DNA of 64,000 bases from Arenicola marina (Eukaryota; Annelida; Polychaeta; Arenicolidae). Shown piece by piece: positions 54,127-64,000 of the stretch. The notes beneath the pieces were generated by a model. The model made no database searches and was not told the DNA's origin. It worked only from the letters and a program-made list of their open reading frames with translations. A program made the position numbers and the translations under genes. Each line of letters opens with the position of its first letter. Position 1 is the first letter of the stretch. The stretch is taken from NCBI GenBank assembly GCA_964019135.1, contig OZ025263.1, positions 21,429,123 to 21,493,122 on the forward strand, in the 5' to 3' direction.

Positions 54127-57085
54127 TCCCCCTCTCCACCCAGCGCCCCACCATACTCCGGCCTCCACCCAGCTCCCCTCCATACTCCGGCCTCCACCCA
54201 GCGCCCCTCCATACTCCGGCCTCCACCCAGCTCCCCTCCATACTCCGGCCTCCACCCAGCTCCCCTCCATACTCCGGCCTCCACCCAGCGCCCCTTCATA
54301 CTCCGGCCTCCACCCAGCGCCCCTCCATACTCCGGCCTCCACCCAGCGCCCCTCCATACTCCGGCCTCCACCCAGCGCCCCTCCATACTCCGGCCTCCAC
54401 CCAGCTCCCCTTCATACTCCGGCCTCCACCCAGCGACCCTCCATACTCCGGCCTCCATCCAGCGCCCCTCCATACTCCGGCCTCCACCCAGCGCCCCTCC
54501 ATACTCCGGCCTCCACCCAGCTCCCCTTCATACTCCGGCCTCCACCCAGCGCCCCTTCATACTCCGGCCTCCACCCAGCGCCCCTCCATACTCCGGCCTC
54601 CACCCAGCGCCCCTCCATACTCCGGCCTCTACCCAGCGCCCCTCCATACTCCGGCCTCTACCCAGCTCCCCTCCATACTCCGGCCTCCACCCAGCGCCCC
54701 TTCATACTCCGGCCTCCACCCAGCTCCCCTCCATACTCCGGCCTCCACCCAGCGCCCCTCCATACTCCGGCCTCCACCCAGCGCCCCTCCATACTCCGGC
54801 CTCCACCCAGCGCCCCTCCATACTCCGGCCTCCACCCAGCGCCCCTTCATACTCCGGCCTCCACCCAGCGCCCCTTCATACTCCGGCCTCCACCCAGCTC
54901 CCCTCCATACTCCGGCCTCCACCCAGCGCCCCTCCATACTCCGGCCTCCACCCAGCGCCCCTCCATACTCCGGCCTCCACCCAGCGCCCCTCCATACTCC
55001 GGCCTCCACCCAGCTCCCCTCCATACTCCGGCCTCCACCCAGCTCCCCTTCATACTCCGGCCTCCACCCAGCGCCCCTCCATACTCCGGCCTCCACCCAG
55101 CGCCCCTCCATACTCCGGCCTCCACCCAGCTCCCCTTCATACTCCGGCCTCCACCCAGCGCCCCTTCATACTCCGGCCTCCACCCAGCGCCCCTCCATAC
55201 TCCGGCCTCCACCCAGCGCCCCTCCATACTCCGGCCTCCACCCAGCGCCCCTCCATACTCCGGCCTCCACCCAGCTCCCCTCCATACTCCGGCCTCCACC
55301 CAGCGCCCCTCCATACTCCGGCCTCCACCCAGCGCCCCTCCATACTCCGGCCTCCACCCAGCGCCCCTCCATACTCCGGCCTCCACCCAGCGCCCCTCCA
55401 TACTCCGGCCTCCACCCAGCGCCCCTTCATACTCCGGCCTCCACCCAGCGCCCCTTCATACTCCGGCCTCCACCCAGCTCCCCTCCATACTCCGGCCTCC
55501 ACCCAGCGCCCCTCCATACTCCGGCCTCCACCCAGCGCCCCTCCATACTCCGGCCTCCACCCAGCGCCCCTCCATACTCCGGCCTCCACCCAGCTCCCCT
55601 CCATACTCCGGCCTCCACCCAGCTCCCCTTCATACTCCGGCCTCCACCCAGCGCCCCTCCATACTCCGGCCTCCACCCAGCGCCCCTCCATACTCCGGCC
55701 TCCACCCAGCTCCCCTTCATACTCCGGCCTCCACCCAGCGCCCCTTCATACTCCGGCCTCCACCCAGCGCCCCTCCATACTCCGGCCTCCACCCAGCGCC
55801 CCTCCATACTCCGGCCTCCACCCAGCGCCCCTCCATACTCCGGCCTCCACCCAGCTCCCCTCCATACTCCGGCCTCCACCCAGCGCCCTTCCATACTCCG
55901 GCCTCCACCCAGCGCCCCTCCATACTCCGGCCTCCACCCAGCGCCCCTCCATACTCCGGCCTCCACCCAGCTCCCCTTCATACTCCGGCCTCCACCCAGC
56001 ACCCCTTCATACTCCGGCCTCCACCCAGCGCCCCTCCATACTCCGGCCTCCACCCAGCGCCCCTCCATACTCCGGCCTCCACCCAGCGCCCCTTCATACT
56101 CTGGCCTCCACCCAGCGCCCCTCCATACTCCGGCCTCCACCCAGCGCCCCTCCATACTCCGGCCTCCACCCAGCGCCCCTCCATACTCCGGCCTCCACCC
56201 AGCGCCCCTCCATACTCCGGCCTCCACCCAGCTCCCCTCCATACTCCGGCCTCCACCCAGCGCCCCTTCATACTCCGGCCTCCACCCAGCGCCCCTTCAT
56301 ACTCCGGCCTCCACCCAGCGCCCCTCCATACTCCGGCCTCCACCCAGCGCCCCTCCATACTCCGGCCTCCACCCAGCGCCCCTCCATACTCCGGCCTCCA
56401 CCCAGCGCCCCTCCATACTCCGGCCTCCACCCAGCTCCCCTTCATACTCCGGCCTCCACCCAGCGCCCCTCCATACTCCGGCCTCCACCCAGCGCCCCTC
56501 CATACTCCGGCCTCCACCCAGCGCCCCTTCATACTCCGGCCTCCACCCAGCGCCCCTTCATACTCCGGCCTCCACCCAGCGCCCCTCCATACTCCGGCCT
56601 CCACCCAGCGCCCCTCCATACTCCGGCCTCCACCCAGCGCCCCTCCATACTCCGGCCTCCACCCAGCGCCCCTCCATACTCCGGCCTCCACCCAGCGCCC
56701 CTCCATACTCCGGCCTCCACCCAGCGCCCCTCCATACTCCGGCCTCCACCCAGCTCCCCTCCATACTCCGGCCTCCACCCAGCGCCCCTTCATACTCCGG
56801 CCTCCACCCAGCGCCCCTTCATACTCCGGCCTCCACCCAGCGCCCCTCCATACTCCGGCCTCCACCCAGCGCCCCTCCATACTCCGGCCTCCACCCAGCG
56901 CCCCTCTATACTCCGGCCTCCACCCAGCGCCCCTCCATACTCCGGCCTCCACCCAGCTCCCCTTCATACTCCGGCCTCCACCCAGCGCCCCTTCATACTC
57001 CGGCCTCCACCCAGCTCCCCTTCATACTCCGGCCTCCACCCAGAGCCCCTCCATACTCCGGCCTCCACCCAGCGCCCCTCCCTCT
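54127..57085. repeat. 29-bp minisatellite, about 102 units
   Basis: Unit core CCATACTCCGGCCTCCACCC, then AGCGCCCCT. Variants are AGCTCCCC, CTTCATAC, GCGACC and GCCTCTACC. A 20-unit block (580 bp) is repeated: the rare order AGCTCCCCT then AGCTCCCCTT occurs at 55011 and again at 55591 with matching neighbours. The unit has no stop in any plus phase or in the minus phases used, so frames over 1,000 codons long appear with a 29-residue peptide period (LHPAPLHTPASTQRPSILRP type). Noncoding by my reading. Confidence 0.97.
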
Positions 57086-57906
57086 CATCGCCCCCCCCCC
57101 CCTCCCACCCACCGCCCCCACCCCACGCTAGATCCCTCCCATTCTCTTTCCCAAAGGGGTTTGTCGTCCCCTTTACATCTCTATCTGCCCTGTCCAGTGT
57201 CCAGTCCCCCTCCCCACATCCCTCCGCCCACCCCTCCAATCCCCCAAGCGCACGCTCCCAGCACGCGTTCCGGGCCCCACAGGTCAAAGCACAAAGCACG
57301 GTCGCCAAGGAGGATAAAGGGGAGGGGATGGCTCGGGGATTGCTTGGTATTCGTCCCAGCTCCACATTAAATCCACCCAGGTCCCTCCATCGTCTTTGAT
57401 ACCTGAACTGACGCTGAACCGGACAGACGAGCGACGGGTAAATAGTGAGCAGTCACCACATCAATGCCGGGCAAGGCCTTGCGGGGGGGGCATCCAGTTT
57501 CCGTCAGTGGGATTCCACCGAAAGTCCGGATCGGGGCATAAGCTGACTCAAAGACTCAAAGGCCAAGAGACTGTGTGTGTGTGTTTGGGGATTGGCGGAG
57601 GGGCAGCGGGGGCGGGGGGGGGGGGCTACAGCCTGTCTGTGTGGCTGTCTGTCATGTGTGTCTGCCCCAGGCCGCGGGTGTGACGTCACGTTGGGCACCT
57701 GCTGCCTCCCCTCAGGTCGGGCCGGCTATTGCCCCCACCCCCACCCCACCCTACCCCACCCGCAGCCCCACACCGCCAGACAGACACGCAGACAGGGGGG
57801 GGGGGGAGGTCACCGGGTGCGAGAGACGTCGAAGTGATCATGTTTGTTGTCTCACCTGCGACCTTCTCCAAGGTCGTTGAGGACTTTAGGTGGCGCTTCA
57901 CAGCCC
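57086..57906. other. C-rich to mixed unique DNA
   Basis: C-rich to 57260, then mixed. A short GT microsatellite lies near 57571-57582 and G runs at 57612-57625 and 57796-57806. No recognised gene. Confidence 0.4.
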
Positions 57907-57984
57907 CAAGGTCAACGTCTGAAGGTCAAAGGCTTACGGCCGCCAGGTCACGATTACTGCATGCCGAAAAATCCGGTATAAAAG
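57907..57984 (+). promoter_or_regulatory. TATA box preceded by three AGGTCA half-sites
   Basis: A strong TATA box, TATAAAAG, lies at 57977-57984. Upstream are AGGTCA at 57909-57914, 57923-57928 (in GAAGGTCAAAGG) and 57945-57950, at 14 and 22 bp spacing. This is the arrangement of a hormone-responsive core promoter, with a start site expected near 58005-58015. No clear coding exon follows, so the gene it would serve is unknown. Confidence 0.4.
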
Positions 57985-58835
57985 AGTTGCCGACCGCTGC
58001 TATATAGCTTAAGGGGCCTTATTCACGCTTGAAATCTAATCCTTCTGAGGTCAATAAATCCGGATAAGGCTCGGTGAGAGACCAGCCGAGAGACAGGCAC
58101 CGGTGGCCCACGTCTCGCCCATTTCACAGCCACATCTACAGATACTTCAGTGGCTCGCACCTATTCCAAGCGTGCACTGATGCGGCGGAATACCCCTATT
58201 GTCGCCCTCATCAGAGTAACGTCGATGACTCGCTGCTGTTAGCCGGGAACGTCAGTAAATATCCGCTAAAGCAAACCAGTGGATTGTGAACTGATTCATC
58301 CGCGGTAGTCATCTTGAAGTGTCCATGCAGTCGGCGTTGGTATTCCTGTTGTCGCGGGAGTTTTCACTGTAAGTCAATAACATACGACGTACGCGGTGTA
58401 GAACGGTGCCATACAGTTTCATAATGGCGACATATCTTTGCCGACATTCCTTGGGCTCTATAGCTTCCGGATATCAGATCAGATAAGACAAGATTCCTAC
58501 GAGAAGGGAGTATAAAGGAGTGGGATATGAGGTGTTTTCTCCCCCATCCTTCCCATATGTCATCCGTCTGTTTGCCAATATTTCCAGCCTGTTTCTTTTG
58601 CTTCTCTCATTGTCCCGTTCATAACCCAGAGGAATGAAGGCATGGGGATGGGGATTGGGATGGGGCAGGCGAGCCGATAACGTTATCTCTCCATCGGCTG
58701 CTGCTGTTGCTGCTGCTGCTGCTGTTTCACCCTTATCACCAGTGGTCGTCTGCTACTTGATGAATTACTCGAGAAGAAAGAAAGCCCGCCAAAATCAGCG
58801 CCGCGTTGGCTCGCAACACACATATCAGGGACTTG

Positions 58836-58870
<35 letters not shown>

Positions 58871-61800
58871 TGTCCTGATGGCGGTAACCGCTGTCGGGTT
58901 TCTTGGAGCACGGGCTATTGGTATCTGGATGGTAATGGGTCGGCGCGTCCGAGCAGGATAACACCAAGCTATGAAGCCTGCTTGATTAGGCCCTTCTCCG
59001 CTCCTGCCTGTTCCCGTCCGCCTCCTCTTTCCACGGCCATGGCAGCCCTTCCAGCGACCCTCCCGCTCGCCCTACCCGCTCTGCCCTCTCTCACTCCTCC
59101 CGGCCAGGCCCGCCAACAGATAAGGACTTAATCCGAGCAGTGTCCGCGCTATCGGGCCATGGATGGGCCTATCCCTCCAACCCGGGGTTTGTGGTCTGGC
59201 GGTGGGGGGTTGTTGCTGGGTGGGGCGGGGTGAGGCCCCGTGGACACGTGGTGGCTGTGGGCGTGGGTGCGTGTGTGTGGGTATGGCGATAATGAAGGGC
59301 TTTACAGGCTTATAATCTCGGATGACCCACTGCGAAGCCCCCGTTGTGTCGCGATGGCACTATCGTCCGGCAAACTGTCGGTGTGGATGAGGCTGGGGGT
59401 GAGGGTGTGATTGAGGGTTAGGGTGAGGGGTGAGGGCTCTCCAGGTAATTCCCCTTGCCAGCGGGCCACCCCATTGTCGGTCGTCCTAGCCATCTGCTGA
59501 CGTCCACAGTCAGCCAGGGCGGTAGGGGGGGCGGGGGGGGGGGGTGCAGGGAGGGGCTGGGGTGGGAGCGTGGTCGTGGGGTTACAGGGTCAGCTTAGCG
59601 TGGCGTCGTGTGACTCCCAGCCGTGACTGCCCCACCGTGCCGGGCGCGCTTCCCAGTGTCACGCGGCGGTGGCGACACCCGTGGCGAGAGTGGGCAGAAA
59701 CCCCCCAGGGCTTCCCTTCTCTTTGAGCGCCAAACGGAGACGCCCCCTATTTGTGGAGATTGCCACCTAAATACTGGGTGTTGGCTGGTTCCCCTCGCCG
59801 CGACGTACAAACCGCACGTTGTGAACTGTCCTGTGGAGAGTCATGTGGGGACAACGCACGGATACCACGTGACACGCCGCGTGGCTGGTTCTCCGTTCGG
59901 TGACCTTGATGTCGTGATATCAACAGGCTGGTTCCCCGAGCTGCGTCCAGGGATTGGTCACGTGGTCATGGTGGCGACGATGCTTTGGAGATGCACCTCG
60001 AGTCACGTGACAATTTCGCCCTGACCCCAATGACACGGTGATATTTTCGCTGATTCAGCACAACGTAATGTAGCCCTTGGCTACGGGCGGCGGCTGGGTG
60101 GGAGCTGATTGCACGGCCTTGCCCTGCCACCCCCACTCCTCCTCCGCCTCCTCCTCCTCCTCCTCCTGCCCCTCCTCCCCCTCCTCCTCGTCCTCCTGTC
60201 TCCACTGAGATTGACTGTGGCTCGGCGGCCGGTGGGGTCTCCACACCCCTCTCGTGGTTGCCGTCTGTCCCTCTACCCTGGCGAGCGGTGAGGGTGAGGT
60301 GGAGGGTGGTGCTCGCGCAGGGGGGGGGGGGGGGCGTGCGGGAAGCCCCCGAAATCTCGGCCTGGGGTGCCCCCACGTCACTTCTCCACGGTACTCACTG
60401 GGCGCGGCACTCCAGCCTGCCTACCTGCTTACCAACCACCCCCTCCCCTCTTCAGGCAGGCGCACAGTGCCGCTGGGGCGGCGGGGCGGGGCAGGGCGGG
60501 GCGAGTCGCAAGAGTGGGCGGTCGCCCCGCGGTCGGGGGGGTCACGGGGTCGGGGGTCCGATCCCTGGCTGCCTGAATGGGGTTGGGCCGGCCCCCCGCG
60601 CCCCACTGGGGGGGTTCGGTCGACTGGTCCGTGTCGCCGCCGCCGGCGACGCGTTCAGCCCTGGTCTGGCTGGGGTCGGAGCCGGTCCGCCTTGGGGGGG
60701 GGGCCCTTCGTGGGTCGGGCACTGGCGGCCGGGGGGCGTGGGGGGGGGGGGGAGGCGCTACGGCTGTTTCTGGTCTCAACCCGCTGATCACACTGTGAGC
60801 CGGGGTGGGTGGGTGGCGGAGTACTCGGTGGTGACCGGGCGGGGGTGGGGTGCCGAACGGGGTGGGGTGCCGGGCGTGGTGCCGGGGTGGGATGGAAGTA
60901 CCGTTCCCCCCGGTGTAGGGCCCGTCCTCTTTGTGCGGGAGTCCGTCTGTCTGTCTGAGGCGGCGGTCAGAACGAGGCAGTCACTCCGATGTGGTCTGCA
61001 ACAGAGAAGATGAGGAAGTGAGCGGAGAGTTCTGAATGCGGGTGTGCGAGAGTGGGCGTGGGGGGGGAGGGGGGTGGGGGGAGTACATAGGGAGGAGCGT
61101 GGGGTGGGGTGGGGCGGGGTGGGGCCAGAAATGTATTAGCGTCGCTCCGGGAGACGGCCGCAGAAATGACGGGCTTGATAAAGTAAAGCGCGTCAGACTG
61201 TAGGTTAATTCAATGGGAATGGGCCGGCGGGCTCAGAGACAGACCAGACCCATCCCCCCTCCCCATGCCCCCTTACTCCTCGTCCAACCCCTGTCACCCC
61301 CCCCCCCCCCCCCCCAACTAGTCTCCCACACATATACCCTTCCAAGCAATGGGGACCCTCCCTCGCTCAGGGTGGTTAAGAAGGAAAGGCGGTAGGGCAA
61401 GCCAGCCCCCCCCCCACACGCTCCATCCATGCCCACACCACACCTCCCGATCCGACCACGCCCCCACCTCTACCCCACTCCCCCCATCCCCCCTCCCTCC
61501 CATCCCCCTCCCGACCCCCCCGCGCTTGTTTGCAACCAACTTTCCTCATTCCCCAATTCTTACCACCCCATTACCCCTTCGCGATATGTCTGTCCTCCCC
61601 CCAAATACATTGGTTTTCAGGCGGCATCCAATCGGGTCCCAACATTGCATTACCCCGCCTCGACGGAGTACGGTAATGCCTTGACAGGGCAATTCAAGAC
61701 TGTCATTGGCACAGGACTTGTCTCCGGGCTAGTTCCCCGGTACAGCGGGGACCAGAGGGCGGGGCAGGACAGCAAGGACGGGGAAGGGGAGCGGGTGGGC

Positions 61801-61884
61801 AGGAGGGGGAAGGGGCGGGAAGGTGAGGGGGAGGGGCGGTGCTACGGGGACGGGGAGTGTGTGAGTTGTTAGGGGGTGTAATGT
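57985..61884. other. Unique, GC- and G-run-rich DNA with microsatellites
   Basis: Contains a CTG/CAG triplet run (about 58697-58723), a GCC run (about 58838-58868), CTCCTC runs (60130-60200), and many G runs at 59520-59545, 60320-60335, 60530-60760 and 61055-61125. A C run of about 17 lies near 61300. Open frames are compositional and overlap on both strands. No domain was recognised, so no gene is called. Confidence 0.5.
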
Positions 61885-62056
61885 TGGAGGGCGGGGTGGG
61901 GGTAGGGTAGGCCAGTGTAAGGCCAGGGTGCGGCAGGTTAGGGTAGACCCTGTATGGGGTGAGATCGGGAGGGGGGGGGGGGCGGGGGTAGGGTGGGCCA
62001 GTGTAAGGCCAGGGTGCGGCAGGTTAGTGTAGACCCTGTATGGGGTGAGATGGGGA
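61885..62056. repeat. 86-bp tandem duplication
   Basis: GCCAGTGTAAGGCCAGGGTG occurs at 61911 and again at 61997. The following GGCAGGTTAG and TAGACCCTGTATGGGGTGAG match in both copies. The copies differ by a few bases and a G run. Confidence 0.92.
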
Positions 62057-63309
62057 GTAGATTGTGGCTCAATCGGGGGAGCCACAGACACAGACCAGAT
62101 ATCAAGGGCCATCCGTATAGGTTTATGCCACCGTCTGCCGGGTGGTGCCAGGCACGATGCCATTCCTGGTACGTTCTCCCTTACAACCACACACATATTT
62201 TCGTGAAAGCCGCAGTTTAGAGACACAAAATTGCTATGGCCATATTATTTTTACATGGGTCCAACACTTTGAAGCTGCCGTGTAAATACACCATGCGGCG
62301 ACCTTACTGAATAAACCCAAATAAATTTTCCTAATACACATTCACAAGAACGATTATCTGTTATAATAGTTATTCTGACATCACCATATTGTCATATGTA
62401 ATAACATTGCTTTGTCTTATGTTTATATCGGCGGTTAATCGTGGGGAAGGAAATGTTTAGTTTGTCCAACTGTGACCAATAGTTCTGATATCCGGACGAT
62501 GGTTTTACTTGTGCTTGTATGGGTTAGTAAATCGAGACGGACGAAATGTATACAATTCGTCAAAATTCTCCATCGAATAGAGATCTGCGACCTCAGTCAT
62601 AGGCCATGATCGCAGAAAGTAACGCAGTTGCAAGTTGCAAATATTACGATTCACAAATTGTATCCATGTCATGTGATTATCTGCATCCATGCACCAATTC
62701 ATACGAACAAGGAATTAACCTTCAGATGCCCTACGTACAAAGTCAAGGGCGATCCGATCTATAGGTTTCGTTTCCATAGCAACCAAAGCAAATTGATGAA
62801 GAATCAAGGATTTGTCTTTTTACACTTTGCACTCACTCCATGTGTTTGCCTGGGCACTACACTGCAAGAGAATTCACAGTGCAGTCCTCACGTGTCGCCT
62901 AAAAACGAAGAGCGATCACTGGGGTTCTTGTCGTTTCCATAGCAACGAGACCATGTGCCAAATGACGAACCGAAGTATTTTTCAGGTTGCGAGGAATTTC
63001 AGGATGCCTCATACACAACAATTATATTATAGACAGGTTGCCAAAGGTCATATATGAATCTAAATCTTTGATACTATAGGTAAAAAATCAAGGTCGTGGA
63101 CTTACGTGTCAAGTGTCATTTACAACTAATAAAACTGGTCGTTCCTCCATGGTAGTGCGGACCATTGTTTGAACATAGCTCACATATGACTCACGCCTAC
63201 TATGTACTAAAATGGTCCATTTCGTGGGCTCTAACATGAACGATGCACCCAAGACTTACTGCCATATTGAAGACACTTCCATGAGGAATAGCTCTGATTC
63301 TGTCGTAAC
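62057..63309. other. AT-rich unique DNA with X-box pair
   Basis: Single-copy, AT-rich, no gene supported. Contains the repeated GCGATC plus X-box module described separately. Confidence 0.45.
62749..62946. promoter_or_regulatory. Two identical RFX X-box motifs in a repeated module
   Basis: GTTTCCATAGCAAC is at 62770-62783 and 62933-62946. In both cases GCGATC lies exactly 21 bp upstream (62749 and 62912), so a module of about 35 bp is repeated 163 bp apart within otherwise diverged sequence. The motif fits the symmetrical X-box of RFX factors, known from ciliary gene promoters. No adjacent gene is visible. Confidence 0.45.
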
Positions 63310-63314
63310 GGGAT

Positions 63315-63435
63315 GATATGCATATGGCATTGCGTCGAGTGTGAGATGGGTTTATCTCAGCACAAGTCTCCGAGGATTTCGGAGATGCGTGCTGAGATAA
63401 ACCCATCTCACACGAGAAGCAATGCCATATGTATT
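63315..63435. repeat. Long inverted repeat (foldback hairpin)
   Basis: The left arm contains CATATGGCATTGC and GTGTGAGATGGGTTTATCTC (63321-63362). The right arm carries the exact complements (63390-63431). Only about five bases in mid-arm fail to pair. The roughly 27-base loop contains its own 7-bp stem (TCTCCGA/TCGGAGA). It is either a small foldback transposon or a transcribed hairpin. Flanks show weaker pairing outward. Confidence 0.85.
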
Positions 63436-64000
63436 TTCTCGCTCGAATAGAACTTCAAACGTCGCCATTAATTCAACACGGAGATCTAACGATGAAAATG
63501 ATACTCACAACTGCACCTAAATATTTGGTCGAAATCATAACAGTGGCGCTCAATAGCACCTGTAACTAAGTATTGCGCGTGACGTGTTTCCTTGGAAATA
63601 TGACGTCGTCAAGTGATTACGCCTCTGCGGGGGAGATAGGTCTAACGAACATATCGTTTTAGGCAAAATGGTATCTATTTGTTAAATGAACCTTTTGTTT
63701 TCGTAAATTGTGGCTGTATTTCTATAGTTGTAGTTCATATGATTCAGGTCTATAGCTATTAAGTTCGGTTGGTTTGTTGGAACTATTTATGTAAATATCA
63801 GTTACGCGCATTGACACGGCGGTAACCACTGAGTGACAAGATCTGTAACGTGAATGGCGGCAGCAAAACAACGCACGATTGGAAAACTAAAATGGATCTT
63901 ACACAGTAAGTTTCAGCTTTTAAGCCGCCAAACTTCGCCACATGAACTAATTTGTCAAACTGTAACATAATATGATAAAATCTCAATTTCTGACACGTAT
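63436..64000. other. Unique DNA to window end
   Basis: AT-rich single-copy sequence. Nothing recognisable. Confidence 0.4.

Noticed and set aside
53915-57399. Proline-rich 1,151- and 1,093-codon frames
   Set aside because: They overlap each other in different frames over the same 29-bp array.
58634-60787. Arginine-, proline- or glycine-rich frames
   Set aside because: Products of CTG, GCC and G-run low complexity; no domain and overlapping frames on both strands.

Overview
The window is animal (metazoan) nuclear DNA. The only gene I can call with confidence encodes an intact seven-helix receptor of the muscarinic acetylcholine family (minus strand, 49152-52445). Its sequence looks like the invertebrate B-type group (Drosophila mAChR-B, C. 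elegans GAR-2), which suggests a non-vertebrate bilaterian. The exact species cannot be read from the window. tRNA-derived SINEs, MITE-like elements, one 200-base assembly gap and very long G or C homopolymers fit an invertebrate draft assembly. I found no retrovirus-like or Polinton-like element, no tRNA or rRNA gene, and no CRISPR array.

The dominant feature is tandem repetition. About 29 kb (roughly 46%) is minisatellite or satellite in more than a dozen separate arrays. In order they are: a 53-bp array (60-1110); small 70-, 89- and 6-bp repeats (2.7-4.1 kb); a 42-bp array (4584-8212); a 26-bp array (9968-11096); a 13-bp array (11155-11290); a 25-bp array (11547-11924); a 48/50-bp array (12945-13282); two related 13-bp-motif arrays (14.3 and 17.8 kb); a 12-bp array split by a SINE (19.8-20.3 kb); a 9-bp array (21343-27310); a 49-bp array (31400-33431); a 28-bp array (33430-33630); a 36-bp satellite (34640-45270); and a 29-bp array (54127-57085). 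Several show higher-order structure, meaning blocks of units copied as a group.

Most of the very long open frames, up to about 2,000 codons and often on both strands at once, arise from arrays whose unit is a multiple of three or lacks stops in every phase. I do not treat them as genes. The 36-bp satellite carries the nuclear-receptor half-site AGGTCA in almost every unit, and its common variants look like decay of methylated CpG.

Unique DNA lies between the arrays. It holds CTCF-like motifs (8.56, 15.3-15.7 and 48.8 kb), RFX X-box motifs (48.17, 62.77 and 62.93 kb), a TATA box preceded by three AGGTCA half-sites (57.9 kb), two strong inverted-repeat hairpins (11.44 and 63.3 kb), and a weak candidate signal-peptide exon (29.7 kb). 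The receptor gene sits between the two largest groups of arrays, with a perfect CTCF-like motif about 310 bp beyond its stop codon.
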